A stretch of 64,000 nt of DNA from Sporosarcina ureae (GCF_029267015.1 NZ_JARIEA010000045.1:43770-107769), one strand, 5' to 3'; positions 35,089 to 45,547 are shown, numbered from the stretch's first letter. The notes: generated by a model from the sequence alone, not told the origin. Numbers and translations: made by a program.

Positions 35089-36348
35089 TTGAGTAATAAG
35101 GATACGAACGGGAGAGTGAACCCTATTTGGAATAAATATAAGAACACGCCTTTTGTGGTTAAAATCACGATTGGATTTATCGCCGGTACATTACTCGGCA
35201 TCTTTTTTAATGAATATACTACTTTCCTCGAGCCATTTGGGACATTGCTACTAAATTTACTTAGCCTGATTGCGATCCCCGTCATTTTTCTTACAGTCGT
35301 CATGGCTGTCAATCAAATGAACTTAGCTCAGCTAGGTAAAATGGGTGGGAAACTTATTCTATACTATGCAGCAACAACTGCCGCAGCGGTATTGATCGGA
35401 TTAACATTGGCTATGTGGATTAAACCGGGAAATAATTTAACCCTACCTACTGATGCAGTTGTAGAACCTCCAGTTACCCCGGGATTCTCGGAAGTTCTAT
35501 TGCAAATCGTACCAAAAAACATTTTTGCAGCCTTTACAGCTGGTGATTTGATGGCAATTTTATTTGTTGCAGTCATTATTGGCATGGCCATGTCTTCAAT
35601 GAAGTTTTCTAAAGATACGAAGCTTGTTGAGATGGGTGATTTGCTTGATCGTTTCTTTAGTGCACTAAATACAATGTTCTATAAAATACTTGATGGCGTC
35701 TTACTATACGCACCTATTGGTATTTTTGCTATCAGTGCCACGGCCTTCGGTCAACAAGGCCTGGAAACATTCCTTGGATTACTTTCATTCGTGGGCGTCT
35801 TCTATCTAGGCGTATTGATTCTCTGGCTCTTTGTATACAGCGGATTCCTGAAACTGTTTGGAAATCCTGTATTACCGTTTTATCGCAATACGAAGGATGC
35901 CTACACAACTGCATTTTTCACTTCAAGTAGTATTGCATCATTACCGATCGCTATTGAATCCGCAAAGAAAGCGGGTGTCTCCGAGAATACAGCGAACTTC
36001 GCTCTACCACTTGGTGCAGTATTCAATTCTGACGGCGGTGCATTACGGATGGGTATTTCCATCGTCTTCGCAGCAAATATTACGAATCTGAACTTATCTG
36101 TTGGAGACTTGATCACTGTTATTGCAATCGGAACGCTGCTTTCCATCGGGACTGCAGGTGTTCCTGCTGCGGGATTGGTCACGCTATCCGCTGTACTGAC
36201 CATGTTCGGTCTCCCACTTGAAATCGTGGCATTAATAGCCGGAGTGGATGCATTAATTGGTATGGCGGGTACTGCTTCCAACGTCATGGGAGATATTGTA
36301 GGGGCTGCTGTAGTGGATAAGAAAACACCCCGCAAGAAGTTTGCCTAA
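35089..36348 (+). CDS. Dicarboxylate/amino acid:cation symporter (DAACS, GltT/DctA type)
   Basis: A 419-aa sodium- or proton-coupled symporter with the DAACS fold. The TTAFFTSSSIASLPIAIES segment corresponds to re-entrant loop HP1 (serine-rich motif); FALPLGAVFNSDGG matches the NMDGT-bearing helix 7 (here NSDGG) and TAGVPAAG the HP2 loop. Glutamate, aspartate or C4-dicarboxylates are possible substrates; the NSDGG variant leaves this open. The start is a TTG with only a weak SD (AGAAAG); the palindrome GATCAGAAAGTGATC lies just upstream. Confidence 0.85.
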   Translation: MSNKDTNGRVNPIWNKYKNTPFVVKITIGFIAGTLLGIFFNEYTTFLEPFGTLLLNLLSLIAIPVIFLTVVMAVNQMNLAQLGKMGGKLILYYAATTAAAVLIGLTLAMWIKPGNNLTLPTDAVVEPPVTPGFSEVLLQIVPKNIFAAFTAGDLMAILFVAVIIGMAMSSMKFSKDTKLVEMGDLLDRFFSALNTMFYKILDGVLLYAPIGIFAISATAFGQQGLETFLGLLSFVGVFYLGVLILWLFVYSGFLKLFGNPVLPFYRNTKDAYTTAFFTSSSIASLPIAIESAKKAGVSENTANFALPLGAVFNSDGGALRMGISIVFAANITNLNLSVGDLITVIAIGTLLSIGTAGVPAAGLVTLSAVLTMFGLPLEIVALIAGVDALIGMAGTASNVMGDIVGAAVVDKKTPRKKFA

Positions 36349-36398
36349 TCAGTACCATTAATTGATGTTCAATTCGTATAGTGTTCTTAAATTAAACA

Positions 36399-36442
36399 AA
36401 GCCAACAGACAAACCTCATTACTAAGGTTTGTCTTTTGGCTT
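36399..36442. terminator. Bidirectional terminator
   Basis: AAGCCAACAGACAAACCT and AGGTTTGTCTTTTGGCTT pair with one mismatch and serve the convergent symporter and SGNH hydrolase genes. Confidence 0.85.
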
Positions 36443-36458
36443 TTTACATTACTACTGT

Positions 36459-38099
36459 TTATTGTGCAATAGCTTCCATTGAATGAACAATCATCTTCGC
36501 AGCATGTGCACGCGTCGTAGGATCATTTGGCATGAACTTGCCATTGTCCCCTGTTGCGATATTCATCTGGTAAAGACCTGCAATGGCCCATTGTGTATCC
36601 TTCGAAAACTTTTTGATATCTGTAAATGGTGCAGCAACTGTTGGCGTAAACGGCTTGCCAGTTGCTACTTCATACGCCCGGCTTAGTACTAGTGCTAACT
36701 GCGCGCGAGTGATGGGCTGATTTGGCATGAAGTGGCCATTTACTCCACTGACTAAACCATGGTCGTAGGCGGCTTGAATATCCTTCTTTGTGCTGTCAGC
36801 ATAGTCTGCTAAGTCATTAAATGCCCATTTTGTGCTCTTCGGCTTAAGATTCAATGCACGGACCAAGATAGATGTAGCTTGCGCACGCGTCAACGATTTG
36901 TCAGGACGGAATGTATGATCCGCATAACCACTGACAATACCTTTCATCGCGGCCATTTCAATAACATCTTTTGCCCAGTGATTTGTAATATCCGTAAACA
37001 TCACTGTTGGTTCCACTGGCTCTTTGTCTAGTGTGTATTTAGCGTTCAAGTGTTGCATGCTCTTTTTACCGTTTTGATCAACGGCTTGAACAGAGAAATG
37101 ATACTCTTTATTTGGCTGTAGATCCGTGATTTCATACGTTACTATAGGTGACATCACTTCACCTACCATTTTGTCGCCATTAAAAATCTGATACGTTGAA
37201 ATCATTCCCGTATCAATGACCGGTACCCAGTTTAACTCTACTGTCGTCGCATCTTTTGCTGTTACTGTAAATGCGTCTTTAGCAAACCATGAATAGTTCT
37301 CCATCAACGATTTGTGGAAAGCTTCCATCACTACTTTGTAGCCTGCTTGACTCAAATGAATATTTTCAGGATTAGGCAAGTACGTATAAGGATCTTCAGC
37401 GATCTGCTTTGCCGTCTCTACAAACTGTGCTGTAGTTCCTGTCAGTCCACTTTTTATCGCACTATTCATTGCCATGACCAACTGATCGACCATTGGTTGG
37501 TTTTGTGGACTTAAGTAAGGGAATGGGTTGTAATAGCCCATCACATATACTTGTGCGTCAGGATTCAAAGCATATATCTTTGCGAGGATCTGTTGTGTGT
37601 TCGAGCCGACCTTCATCATGGCAGCTGTCAGTTCATCTGAATTAAACACCGGTGTCCCCTTATCATCGAACTTGATATTCGGCAATACATCGTTTGCTCC
37701 AATAGTTAATGTGATGAGGTTAGTTTCTTTCACCGATTGATGAAGAGTAGCTGTTTGATCGGAGTGTCCCATACCGACAATCGGCTTCGTGACGTCCATC
37801 TCAAAATCTCTCAAGACATCGGCCGTTTTATAGCCTGGATATGAAAACCCTTTATTGCTTGCTAGTAATACTTCCTGTTTAGCCAATTTTTCCGCCAAAA
37901 GATCCGTATACCCTATACCCAGTTCGTTCGTTGGTGTGACACCCGCTGCCAATGAATCCCCTAGTGCTAAATAATTGATAGGAGAAATCCACGTAGGAGC
38001 TTTTTCAGGATCTGCAGCAGACGCTTGTAACGGCATAATAGCAATTTGCAAAACTAGTGCGAATGCCATCACTACATAGCTAATCGACTTCTTCGTCAT
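36459..38099 (-). CDS. S-layer-anchored SGNH/GDSL hydrolase with fibronectin III and three SLH domains
   Basis: About 546 aa and secreted: signal peptide ending near MPLQASAADP. The SGNH domain (about 40-270) has NYLALGDSLAAG (nucleophile Ser), LTIGANDV and ENIHLSQAGY (catalytic Asp/His end block). A fibronectin III-like domain (about 280-355) follows, then three SLH repeats (about 365-546) with FTDI..HWAK, TRAQ and FMPN signatures, which attach proteins to pyruvylated secondary wall polymer. It is probably a cell-surface lipase/esterase or polysaccharide deacetylase. The start is the ATG at 38099, 8 bp after AAAGGTGG; a GTG at 38111 precedes that SD. Confidence 0.9.
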   Translation of the reverse strand: MTKKSISYVVMAFALVLQIAIMPLQASAADPEKAPTWISPINYLALGDSLAAGVTPTNELGIGYTDLLAEKLAKQEVLLASNKGFSYPGYKTADVLRDFEMDVTKPIVGMGHSDQTATLHQSVKETNLITLTIGANDVLPNIKFDDKGTPVFNSDELTAAMMKVGSNTQQILAKIYALNPDAQVYVMGYYNPFPYLSPQNQPMVDQLVMAMNSAIKSGLTGTTAQFVETAKQIAEDPYTYLPNPENIHLSQAGYKVVMEAFHKSLMENYSWFAKDAFTVTAKDATTVELNWVPVIDTGMISTYQIFNGDKMVGEVMSPIVTYEITDLQPNKEYHFSVQAVDQNGKKSMQHLNAKYTLDKEPVEPTVMFTDITNHWAKDVIEMAAMKGIVSGYADHTFRPDKSLTRAQATSILVRALNLKPKSTKWAFNDLADYADSTKKDIQAAYDHGLVSGVNGHFMPNQPITRAQLALVLSRAYEVATGKPFTPTVAAPFTDIKKFSKDTQWAIAGLYQMNIATGDNGKFMPNDPTTRAHAAKMIVHSMEAIAQ

Positions 38100-38166
38100 T
38101 ATACATACCACCTTTCAACTTTCAGATTATTGTAAATTTAATAATAGTCGCTAGCTTGCCAGTCTG

Positions 38167-38985
38167 TCAAATTTTAGTCCGTACGTCCCATAGCTCTGGA
38201 AAGAATCGGTGATCGAGTACAGATCTCAGATAATGAACACCAGAAGATCCACCCGTCCCTTGCTTGAAGCCAATAATACGCTCTACTGTTTTCATATGTC
38301 TAAAGCGCCATTGTTGGTGGCTGTCTTCGATATCGACTAGCTTTTCCGCTAATTGATACAAGTCCCAATAACGATCTACATCGCGATATACTTCAAGCCA
38401 TGCAGCGGCAACACTTGGGTCTCCTTCATACGTAACAGAAAAATCACGAGTGAGTAATGCAGGATTGATAGCAAAGCCCGCACGTGCGAGTGCTTGAATC
38501 GCTACGTCATAAATCCCAGGAGCTTCATACGCTTTCGCTAATCGCTCGGATAGCTCTGAATCTTTTTCATAGATTTTAATAATTTGTGGTTGCCTATAAC
38601 CTAATGCAAATTCAATCAAACGGTTTTGATAGGATTGGAAGCCTGATGCCTTTCCTAAACTGTCACGGAACTCCATGTACTCGGCGGGTGTCAATGTAGC
38701 CAACACATCCCATGCTTGAATAATTTGGGTTTGTACCTTTGAAACACGCGCAAGCATTTTGAACGCTTCAGGCAATTCATCTTGCTGAATCGATTCAATC
38801 GCCGTTTCAAGCTCATGTAAAATTAACTTCATCCACAGTTCATTCACCTGATGAATAATGATGAACAACATTTCGTCATGATGACCCGACAGACGCTCCT
38901 GACTCGACAGCACTTTGTCCAAATGCAAATACTCACCATACGTCATCGATTCCCTAAAATCCGTATGAATGCCCTTCTCCTTCAT
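38167..38985 (-). CDS. kynA: Tryptophan 2,3-dioxygenase
   Basis: A 272-aa haem dioxygenase opening the indole ring of L-tryptophan to N-formylkynurenine. It shows [39 protein letters not shown] (with the active-site His), [28 protein letters not shown] (proximal haem His and substrate loop). It is the last gene of kynUBA and overlaps kynB by 4 bp. Confidence 0.97.
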   Translation of the reverse strand: MKEKGIHTDFRESMTYGEYLHLDKVLSSQERLSGHHDEMLFIIIHQVNELWMKLILHELETAIESIQQDELPEAFKMLARVSKVQTQIIQAWDVLATLTPAEYMEFRDSLGKASGFQSYQNRLIEFALGYRQPQIIKIYEKDSELSERLAKAYEAPGIYDVAIQALARAGFAINPALLTRDFSVTYEGDPSVAAAWLEVYRDVDRYWDLYQLAEKLVDIEDSHQQWRFRHMKTVERIIGFKQGTGGSSGVHYLRSVLDHRFFPELWDVRTKI

Positions 38986-39614
38986 GACTCCAACCTCCTG
39001 ACAACTGCACGGACAGGACTTCCGTCCGCCTCTTCCAATGCTAATGGTAATGCGATCAATTCGTAATGACCTACTTCCAATGAATGCAATACTAGATTCT
39101 CGATGATGATGACATTATTACGGTATAACGAATGGTGGCCTAATAATTCTTTACTAGTTTCCGAATCAACGGAAGGTGTATCCACACCAATCAAGCGAAT
39201 ACCACGCTCTTTCAATAATGGTCCGACGTCTTCACCGATCACTGTAAAACCCTGGGGAAACTTCGTTGGTGTCGGATGACTTCCCGTTTTCAATAAAAGA
39301 CGTTCAGCACCGCCAAAGTTCAGTGGCTCGAGATCAGCGCGCGTTACGCAACTAACGCCTGTCACGTCTACTAGACAAGCCTTACCGATATATAAGTCCA
39401 CGGGCAACTCCAAAATTCTTAACCCATCATTGTCATAATGAAAAGGAGCATCCGTATGTGTGCCAATATGCGTGCTCATCGTTAATTTTCCAATGTTGAC
39501 GGAACCGGATTGTTCTTTCGATACCGCTACTTCATAAGAAAAAGGCGTATCTCCTGGCCACTCTGCGATATGCTGATTCAATGGTTGTGTAATATCAATC
39601 CACTGATTTGTCAT
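38982..39614 (-). CDS. kynB: Kynurenine formamidase (cyclase-like fold)
   Basis: A 210-aa Zn-dependent enzyme hydrolysing N-formylkynurenine to kynurenine and formate. The metal motif [16 protein letters not shown] and the C-terminal [26 protein letters not shown] are typical of bacterial KynB. It overlaps both neighbours by 4 bp. Confidence 0.96.
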   Translation of the reverse strand: MTNQWIDITQPLNQHIAEWPGDTPFSYEVAVSKEQSGSVNIGKLTMSTHIGTHTDAPFHYDNDGLRILELPVDLYIGKACLVDVTGVSCVTRADLEPLNFGGAERLLLKTGSHPTPTKFPQGFTVIGEDVGPLLKERGIRLIGVDTPSVDSETSKELLGHHSLYRNNVIIIENLVLHSLEVGHYELIALPLALEEADGSPVRAVVRRLES

Positions 39615-40882
39615 GCAACCACCCCACGTTCATTCGGAAATTCTTTGTATAACTCTTCTTTCATAATCGTTTTAAGGATTTGTACAGCTTTCCACACATC
39701 TTCAAATGAATTGTACAATGCAACCGGTGCTAATCGAATACCATCAGGTGCTCTGAAGTCAGGAACTACGCCTTGCGCTTTCAATGCTTGGCAAATTCTT
39801 GCGGCCTCGTTATGCTGTAATAATAAATGTCCGCCACGAGAATCATCTAGTGGATTGCCGATACCAAATGAATACTCTTGCAGTTCATTGTCTATACAAT
39901 CCAGCATAAAACGTGTCAGTGCCAATGACTTCTCGCGGATTTTATCCATTCCAAGTTCCTCAAACATTTCAAGCGAGCCAAGTAAAGGAGCTAGACTCAA
40001 TACATGCGGAGTGCCGATTTGGTATGCCCCTGCATCTGGTGCTGCGGTCATCGTGTGATCCATATCGAATTGCTTTGTTTTATCTGAGCCGAACCATCCA
40101 GCAAGACCTGCCTCTTTGCCGAAATGACGTTCATTGATGAATAGCCCACCTACTGCTCCGGGACCGCCGTTTAAGTGTTTATATGTACACCAAAAAGCGA
40201 AATCTACATTCCAGTTATGCAGTTCATGAGTCACCGCACCGATTGAATGGGACAAATCAAATCCGATTACAATTCCTTTTTTCTTCGCTGCCTGCGTAAG
40301 CGTTTTCATATCCAACACTTGACCGCTGCGATAGAGGACAGATGGAAGCACAATCAATGCGATGTCATCTGTCATTGCATCCATAATTCGATTTTCATCA
40401 AGCGTGAGCCCGTCTTCACTTTTCACACGAACTAGATGCTCTTCCGGATCGAGACCGTGTACTCGAATCTGACTTTGCAGTGCATAAATATCAGATGGGA
40501 AGTTTAATTCATCCGCCAATATTTTCGTGCGCTTTCCTGTAGGTCGATAAAAAGTAGAAACCATTTGATGCAAATTCGTCGTAGTAGATCCTGTCGCAAT
40601 CACTTCCGACTTTTTCCCTCCAACTAACGGCGCCATTCTATCCCCTAGTTGTTCCGCCATGAAATACCATGGATGCTTTCCTTCGGTCCAACCATCAATC
40701 CCTAAAGTCTTCCAGGATTCTAGCAATTCAAAAAGTTTTTTCTCTGCACGTGTGGACAGCAAGCCAAGTGAATTTCCGTCCATGTAAATTTTATCTTGCA
40801 ACAAATAAAATTCCTCCCGGTACGGCGCTAATGAATCTTGTTGATCTAGTGTTTTTGCATATTCAAGTGTATTGGAGCTCAT
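39611..40882 (-). CDS. kynU: Kynureninase
   Basis: About 423 aa; PLP enzyme cleaving kynurenine to anthranilate and alanine. [11 protein letters not shown], the PLP lysine in [19 protein letters not shown] and the C-terminal [22 protein letters not shown] are diagnostic. It is the first gene of kynUBA. GGAG lies 7 bp before the ATG at 40882; an ATG at 40888 is closer than usual. No NAD-pathway gene is beside it, so anthranilate is the likely end product. Confidence 0.97.
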   Translation of the reverse strand: MSSNTLEYAKTLDQQDSLAPYREEFYLLQDKIYMDGNSLGLLSTRAEKKLFELLESWKTLGIDGWTEGKHPWYFMAEQLGDRMAPLVGGKKSEVIATGSTTTNLHQMVSTFYRPTGKRTKILADELNFPSDIYALQSQIRVHGLDPEEHLVRVKSEDGLTLDENRIMDAMTDDIALIVLPSVLYRSGQVLDMKTLTQAAKKKGIVIGFDLSHSIGAVTHELHNWNVDFAFWCTYKHLNGGPGAVGGLFINERHFGKEAGLAGWFGSDKTKQFDMDHTMTAAPDAGAYQIGTPHVLSLAPLLGSLEMFEELGMDKIREKSLALTRFMLDCIDNELQEYSFGIGNPLDDSRGGHLLLQHNEAARICQALKAQGVVPDFRAPDGIRLAPVALYNSFEDVWKAVQILKTIMKEELYKEFPNERGVVA

Positions 40883-40910
40883 ATACATTCTCCTTTCTGT
40901 CTGTACATAA

Positions 40911-40938
40911 ATAATACCATAATGCCATTCGATGTCAT
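40911..40938 (-). promoter_or_regulatory. Promoter of kynUBA
   Basis: On the minus strand ATGACA (40933-40938), 16 bp, TATTAT (40911-40916). It lies in the 123-bp region shared with the divergent ATL gene. No T-box was seen here. Confidence 0.6.
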
Positions 40939-41005
40939 CTGAATGATGATATGACCTTCACTAAGTTCTATGCTAAACTTTAGTAAAAAGGAGGTTTTCA
41001 TAGTT

Positions 41006-41320
41006 ATGGAAGCTTTTACTGAACAGGCCGTAGCGATTATTAAAGCGATTCCGCCAGGCCATGTCATGACGTATGGTCAAGTAGCCTCAGAAGCAGGTAA
41101 TCCTCGTGGCGCAAGACAAATCTCACGTATTTTACATTCCATGAGCGCTAAATATGATCTTCCGTGGCACCGCATCATTAATGCTCAAGGAGGAATTTCC
41201 ACTCCAGATCATGCAGAAGATAAAGGAAACACACAGCGAGAGCGATTAATTTCGGAAGGCGTTCAATTCAACGAAAACGGACGGATCTCACTTGACAAGC
41301 ATCGCTGGCATCCTGAATAA
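41006..41320 (+). CDS. Alkyltransferase-like protein (ATL, MGMT fold without the acceptor Cys)
   Basis: About 104 aa, only the DNA-binding domain of O6-alkylguanine-DNA alkyltransferase. The active-site PCHR is replaced by LPWHRIIN (Trp for Cys). PPGHVMTYGQVASEAGNPRGARQISRIL provides the helix-turn-helix and arginine finger. ATL proteins flip O6-alkylguanine and recruit nucleotide excision repair instead of transferring the alkyl group. The start at 41006 is chosen from the GGAGG 11 bp upstream; an ATG at 40970 precedes it. Confidence 0.92.
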   Translation: MEAFTEQAVAIIKAIPPGHVMTYGQVASEAGNPRGARQISRILHSMSAKYDLPWHRIINAQGGISTPDHAEDKGNTQRERLISEGVQFNENGRISLDKHRWHPE

Positions 41321-41324
41321 AAGC

Positions 41325-41471
41325 TTTATGAGCGCTCGTAGCTGTTCTATGATCGGTTTCGCGATGTGATAGAGCGACTACGGGCTTTGATAGAGCGGTC
41401 ACCACGCGTAATAGAGCGCTCGCGGGGAATCTATGATCACTTACGCCATATCTATGAGCATGCACTCAAAT
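41325..41471. repeat. Degenerate 21-bp tandem repeat, seven units
   Basis: Units begin at 41325, 41346, 41367, 41388, 41409, 41430 and 41451, each exactly 21 bp. They share a start of the form T-x-[TA]AT[GA][AG]xCG, for example TCTATGATCG, TGATAGAGCG (twice), TAATAGAGCG and TCTATGAGCA. The second half of each unit varies. No SD and no conserved frame; it follows the ATL gene directly. Confidence 0.8.
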
Positions 41472-41498
41472 TACGCCATCACATATTCTACGAACCAA

Positions 41499-41534
41499 AA
41501 AACGCTTGACTCCCCTTTAGGAGCCAAGCGTTTT
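41499..41534 (-). terminator. Terminator of the cystine ABC operon
   Basis: AAAACGCTTG (41499-41508) and CAAGCGTTTT (41525-41534) with an inner GGCTCC...GGGAGT pairing, then T6 on the minus strand. Confidence 0.88.
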
Positions 41535-41540
41535 CTCTAG

Positions 41541-42278
41541 TTATACTTGTAATAAACTCAAAAACTTCTTCGTTCGTTGATGTTGCGGATTCGTGAAGAT
41601 TTCAGCTGGCGCACCACGTTCTACAATGATACCGTCATCAATAAATATCACTTCATCTGCAACCTCTTTAGCGAACCTCATTTCATGTGTGACCACAGCC
41701 ATCGTCATGCCTTCATGGGCCAAATCCTTCATGACACGAAGTACTTCTCCAACGAGCTCGGGGTCAAGAGCAGAAGTTGGTTCATCGAACAACATAACTT
41801 TTGGGTCCATCGCAAGTGCGCGGGCAATGGCCACACGCTGTTGCTGACCGCCAGAGAGTTGGAAGGGATATTTCTTTTTATGATCAGCCAGTCCAACTTT
41901 ATCTAGCAACGATTCTGCCTTCATAACGGCTTCTTTGTGTGACAACCCTTTAACTGTAGTAAGTCCTTCCGTCACATTGCCCGTTGCCGTCAGATGAGGG
42001 AATAGATTATAACTTTGAAATACCATTCCCGTTAGCTGACGAAATGTACTGATCGACTTTTTAGAAACAGAGGAGTTGAAGTCCAATTTTTGACCGTCTA
42101 TCGAAAGTGTTCCGCCGTTTGGTGTTTCAAGTACATTTAAACAACGTAGCAACGTGGACTTACCAGAGCCAGATGGTCCAATAATAACGACCACTTTCCC
42201 CTGTTCTATCTCCAAGTCCACGTTTTTAATAACCTCTAAATTTCCAAATGACTTTTTCAGTCCTTGTATCGAAATCAT
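41541..42278 (-). CDS. tcyC: Polar amino acid (cystine) ABC transporter ATPase
   Basis: A 245-aa ATPase of the polar amino acid uptake family. Walker [11 protein letters not shown]-loop [11 protein letters not shown], signature [15 protein letters not shown], Walker [15 protein letters not shown] and H-loop [13 protein letters not shown] are complete. It is the last gene of a three-gene importer and overlaps the permease gene by 4 bp. Confidence 0.92.
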   Translation of the reverse strand: MISIQGLKKSFGNLEVIKNVDLEIEQGKVVVIIGPSGSGKSTLLRCLNVLETPNGGTLSIDGQKLDFNSSVSKKSISTFRQLTGMVFQSYNLFPHLTATGNVTEGLTTVKGLSHKEAVMKAESLLDKVGLADHKKKYPFQLSGGQQQRVAIARALAMDPKVMLFDEPTSALDPELVGEVLRVMKDLAHEGMTMAVVTHEMRFAKEVADEVIFIDDGIIVERGAPAEIFTNPQHQRTKKFLSLLQV

Positions 42279-42991
42279 GATAACCCTCCTGACTTACCGA
42301 CAACGCGATCCAAACGTTTTTCAATTCTCCCTTGGAATATAGACAGAATGAAACAAATCACCCAGTAGACAAGTGCAGCCATAATATAAACGAATAGGAA
42401 TTCATAATTCATGGATGCGATTTCCTGGGCTCTTCTGAATGTCTCGGCTACTAAAATCGTCGCGGCAAGTGAAGTATCTTTTACTAATCCTATAAAGGAG
42501 TTAGAAAGTGGTGGAACCGATACACGAGCTGCTTGAGGTAAGACAATCTTACGCAAAGCTTGAGAATAATTCATTCCAATCGAATAGGCCGCTTCCCATT
42601 GTCCTTTTGGGATAGATAAAATAGCCGCACGAATAATTTCCGATGCATACGCACCGACGTTCAATGAAAATCCTATGACAGCTGATGGGAATGGATCAAT
42701 TGTGATACCAATCGTCGGCAAACCATAAAAGATAATGAACAACTGTACAAGCAAAGGGGTTCCACGGATAATCGATACATACACCCGCGCTATTGCTTCT
42801 AAGAGTTTGTTAGAAGAGATCCTCGCCAAGGCGGTAAAGATGGCGAGGATCAGTCCAATACTAAATGCGATGATTGCCAAAGGAATTGTATACTTAATAG
42901 CCCCTTCAATCAAAGGCCCGATGGAAGTTGATGCGATTTCTTGGAATCTCTGTATCCGTTCGGGACTTAGTGCAATCGTGTTAAGATACAT
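42275..42991 (-). CDS. tcyB: Polar amino acid (cystine) ABC transporter permease
   Basis: A 238-aa permease with about five transmembrane helices. The HisM/GlnP-type signature is seen in the [22 protein letters not shown] segment and in the EAA loop near [26 protein letters not shown]. It overlaps the binding-protein gene by 11 bp and the ATPase gene by 4 bp. Substrate assignment rests on the binding protein. Confidence 0.9.
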   Translation of the reverse strand: MYLNTIALSPERIQRFQEIASTSIGPLIEGAIKYTIPLAIIAFSIGLILAIFTALARISSNKLLEAIARVYVSIIRGTPLLVQLFIIFYGLPTIGITIDPFPSAVIGFSLNVGAYASEIIRAAILSIPKGQWEAAYSIGMNYSQALRKIVLPQAARVSVPPLSNSFIGLVKDTSLAATILVAETFRRAQEIASMNYEFLFVYIMAALVYWVICFILSIFQGRIEKRLDRVVGKSGGLS

Positions 42992-43802
42992 CTTCGCCGA
43001 ACCATTTTTCGGAGATCGTCTTCAATGTACCGTCTTCACGCATCGCATCCAACGCTTTGTTGATTTCTTCTATTAAATCTTCGTTTCCTTGTCTAAATAC
43101 AAAAGCACTTTCCGATTGATTGTCTTCAGATATTTCTTCTTCCTCAACAATTTTAATTGGAGCATCCGGTTTTTGCTTTAAATAATCGAGTGCAGATAGT
43201 TTATCGTTATATGTGCCGTCCACACGTTTGGAGATTACCAAGTCGACGCCTTGATTAAACCCATCGATTTTGATGATTTCTGCGCCATTTGCTTTCGCTA
43301 ATTGCCCATAGTTACTAGTCAGTGTCTGAGCAGCTTTCTTACCTTCCATACCGTCAAACGCAATATCATCGTCTGCACGCACAACCAATACAGAGTTGGA
43401 ACGTGTATATGCTTGGGAAAACTCGTACTTCGCTTTGCGCTCTTCATTGATACCGACTTGGTTGGCAATCATATCAAATCGCTTCGCATCCAATCCTGCA
43501 AAAACAGCATCCCATTGTGTTTCAAAAAACTTTGCTTCCACGCCTAATCGTTTTGCGATTTCTTGTGTCACTTCCACATCATATCCTGTTAACTTTCCCG
43601 ATTCATCGTGAAAAGAAAAAGGTGCATAAGTTCCTTCTGTTCCTACATTGAGTACACCGTTTGCGAGAACTTCTTCTAGCAGACCGTCTTGCCCTTCCGA
43701 TTTTTCAGCGGAGTCATTGGGCTTACTTTCTTCTTTACCACCACAAGCAACTAAAACAGCAGCCAATAAAACGAGCATAAATGGTAAAAGTACTTTTTTC
43801 AT
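42981..43802 (-). CDS. tcyA: Cystine-binding lipoprotein of an ABC importer
   Basis: A 273-aa lipoprotein with signal peptide and lipobox LVAC (Cys about residue 20), then a type II solute-binding fold. [41 protein letters not shown] and [17 protein letters not shown] closely follow TcyA of B. subtilis, so L-cystine is the likely ligand. It is the first gene of tcyABC. In Bacillus such operons are under CymR; no clear CymR box was identified in the 230 bp upstream. Confidence 0.88.
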   Translation of the reverse strand: MKKVLLPFMLVLLAAVLVACGGKEESKPNDSAEKSEGQDGLLEEVLANGVLNVGTEGTYAPFSFHDESGKLTGYDVEVTQEIAKRLGVEAKFFETQWDAVFAGLDAKRFDMIANQVGINEERKAKYEFSQAYTRSNSVLVVRADDDIAFDGMEGKKAAQTLTSNYGQLAKANGAEIIKIDGFNQGVDLVISKRVDGTYNDKLSALDYLKQKPDAPIKIVEEEEISEDNQSESAFVFRQGNEDLIEEINKALDAMREDGTLKTISEKWFGEDVS

Positions 43803-44035
43803 TTATAAAACCCCACTATTCTTATAAGTATTTGTTGTTTAGAATCATAAAATATTTGATAGACTCTGTCAACATGTAGAGCTTGTAACACTTACTATTA
43901 CACTATACAGAATTAACTAATAAAACTAAATAATCCGCCTATATGATATTGATATAACAATATCGATTGAACACGTTTTGAATCAATACAGAAAGGGCAT
44001 ACAATCGCTATACTATTAATTAGGGGTTGGATCAC

Positions 44036-45547
44036 ATGGATCAAGGATCTGAGAATGCACGAAGGAAATTAAATAAAACATTGAAGCCATCATGGGTGTT
44101 TGCCATTGCACTCGGCTCGTCAGTTGGTTGGGGAGCGTTTATCCTACCAGGAGATTGGATTCGGTCTTCAGGACCAATGGGAGCGGTCATCGGGTTAGGA
44201 ATTGGCGCACTCGTGATGATGATCATCGCTTCAAGTTATGGTGTGATGATTAAAAAGTTTCCGGTTTCCGGAGGCGGATTTACATATGCTTTTATAGCGG
44301 CAGGAAAAGTGTGGGCATTTATCTGTGGTTGGTTCTTGTCACTCGGATATATATCTATCGTCGCCTTGAATGCTTCTGCACTTACTTTATTACTTAAGTT
44401 TTTAGCACCAGGTTTTATGAAACAAGGATTTCTCTATAGCGTCGCTGGATGGGACGTATACATACCTGAAATCATTATTGCCAGTTTACTCATTCTAGCT
44501 TTCGCCTTCATCAACACAACTGGAACAAGTATTTCAGGACAAATTCAATTTTATTTCAGCGTCTTGCTCGTTGCCGGTGTCGTAGTACTCGGTATCTTCA
44601 CATTCGCTGGGGCCGATCAACCACTTGAGAATTTGCAACCATTGTTTAAAGGTAACCAGTCGATTATCACTTCTATACTTGTAGTATTAGCCATTGCGCC
44701 TTGGGCATACGTCGGATTTGATAATGTGCCGCAAGCAGCGGAAGAATTCAATTTCTCACCTCGCAAAGCAACTATGCTAATTATTGCTTCTCTGTTCACT
44801 TCATTTTTGATTTATGCAATCATGATTGGTTTGACTAGCTGGACATTCCCTGCATCAGCGAATATAGGAAGCGGTGATTTATGGGCAACAGGAGAAGTTG
44901 TTCGTTCTGCACTCGGTATTGGAGGATTAGGTGTTATGGCAGTAGCGATTGTCATGGGAATCTTTACAGGTTTGAATGGATTCTTCATGTCATCAAGCCG
45001 CCTATTGTTTTCTATGGCGCGTGCACGTGCATTGCCTAACTTCTTTCGTGAGATGACTAAAAACCAAACACCGAAATGGGGTATTTGGTTCGTGGCTTTA
45101 ATCACATTGCCGACTCCATGGTTTGGTCGTCAAGCATTGACATGGATCGTAGATATGTCATCAACGGGTGTATCTGTAGCCTACTTCTTCACTTGTCTCG
45201 CAGCGTTTAAAGTCTTGGCGTGGGGTAAAGAAGAAATGGGACGCGAGATCGAACCTTTGAAAAAGTTTTTAGCATTACTAGGTATGGTTGCAAGTGCAGC
45301 GTTCTTGGCATTGCTACTTGTGCCAACTTCACCTGCAGCACTTACAACACCTTCTTATTTACTATTACTCGCTTGGTCAATTGTCGGTGTGATCTTCTAT
45401 GTGGTCATCCGCAAGCGCTATAACAGTTTGACACAAGAAGAAACCGAGTATTATGTGTTAGGTAAGTCCATCGAGTCTGAAGTAATGGAAGCCGCAACTG
45501 TAGAACCCGATACAGATTTGCCTATTCCAGCACCTACTCGTTCATAG
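44036..45547 (+). CDS. APC-family amino acid permease
   Basis: About 503 aa with 12 transmembrane helices. The first helix motif VFAIALGSSVGWGAFILPGDW is the unwound G(S/A)G segment of the APC fold; APWAYVGFDNVPQAAEEFNF matches the helix 6 region. The C-terminal 35 residues are cytoplasmic, acidic and proline-rich at the end. AGGGG lies 9 bp before the ATG at 44036; a TTG at 44027 is an earlier in-frame option. It is monocistronic with a strong terminator. The substrate is unknown. Confidence 0.85.
   Translation: MDQGSENARRKLNKTLKPSWVFAIALGSSVGWGAFILPGDWIRSSGPMGAVIGLGIGALVMMIIASSYGVMIKKFPVSGGGFTYAFIAAGKVWAFICGWFLSLGYISIVALNASALTLLLKFLAPGFMKQGFLYSVAGWDVYIPEIIIASLLILAFAFINTTGTSISGQIQFYFSVLLVAGVVVLGIFTFAGADQPLENLQPLFKGNQSIITSILVVLAIAPWAYVGFDNVPQAAEEFNFSPRKATMLIIASLFTSFLIYAIMIGLTSWTFPASANIGSGDLWATGEVVRSALGIGGLGVMAVAIVMGIFTGLNGFFMSSSRLLFSMARARALPNFFREMTKNQTPKWGIWFVALITLPTPWFGRQALTWIVDMSSTGVSVAYFFTCLAAFKVLAWGKEEMGREIEPLKKFLALLGMVASAAFLALLLVPTSPAALTTPSYLLLLAWSIVGVIFYVVIRKRYNSLTQEETEYYVLGKSIESEVMEAATVEPDTDLPIPAPTRS

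Noticed and set aside
36390..36450. Possible small RNA between the dicarboxylate symporter and the SGNH hydrolase
   Set aside because: The inverted repeat and flanking T/A runs are fully explained as a bidirectional terminator.
39510..40058. Plus-strand frame of 182 codons over kynB/kynU
   Set aside because: Antisense to conserved kyn genes with Cys/Ser-rich shadow composition.
41268..41465. Heptad-periodic minus-strand open frame across the tandem repeat
   Set aside because: The seven-residue period merely reflects the 21-bp DNA repeat; no SD, and several units contain stops in other frames.
41325..41471. CRISPR-like array
   Set aside because: Units abut directly with no unique spacers, the conserved part is only about 10 bp and no cas gene is present.
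43803..44035. T-box or S-box before the cystine operon or the APC permease
   Set aside because: No T-box sequence, SAM-aptamer core or terminator was found; the stretch is AT-rich only.
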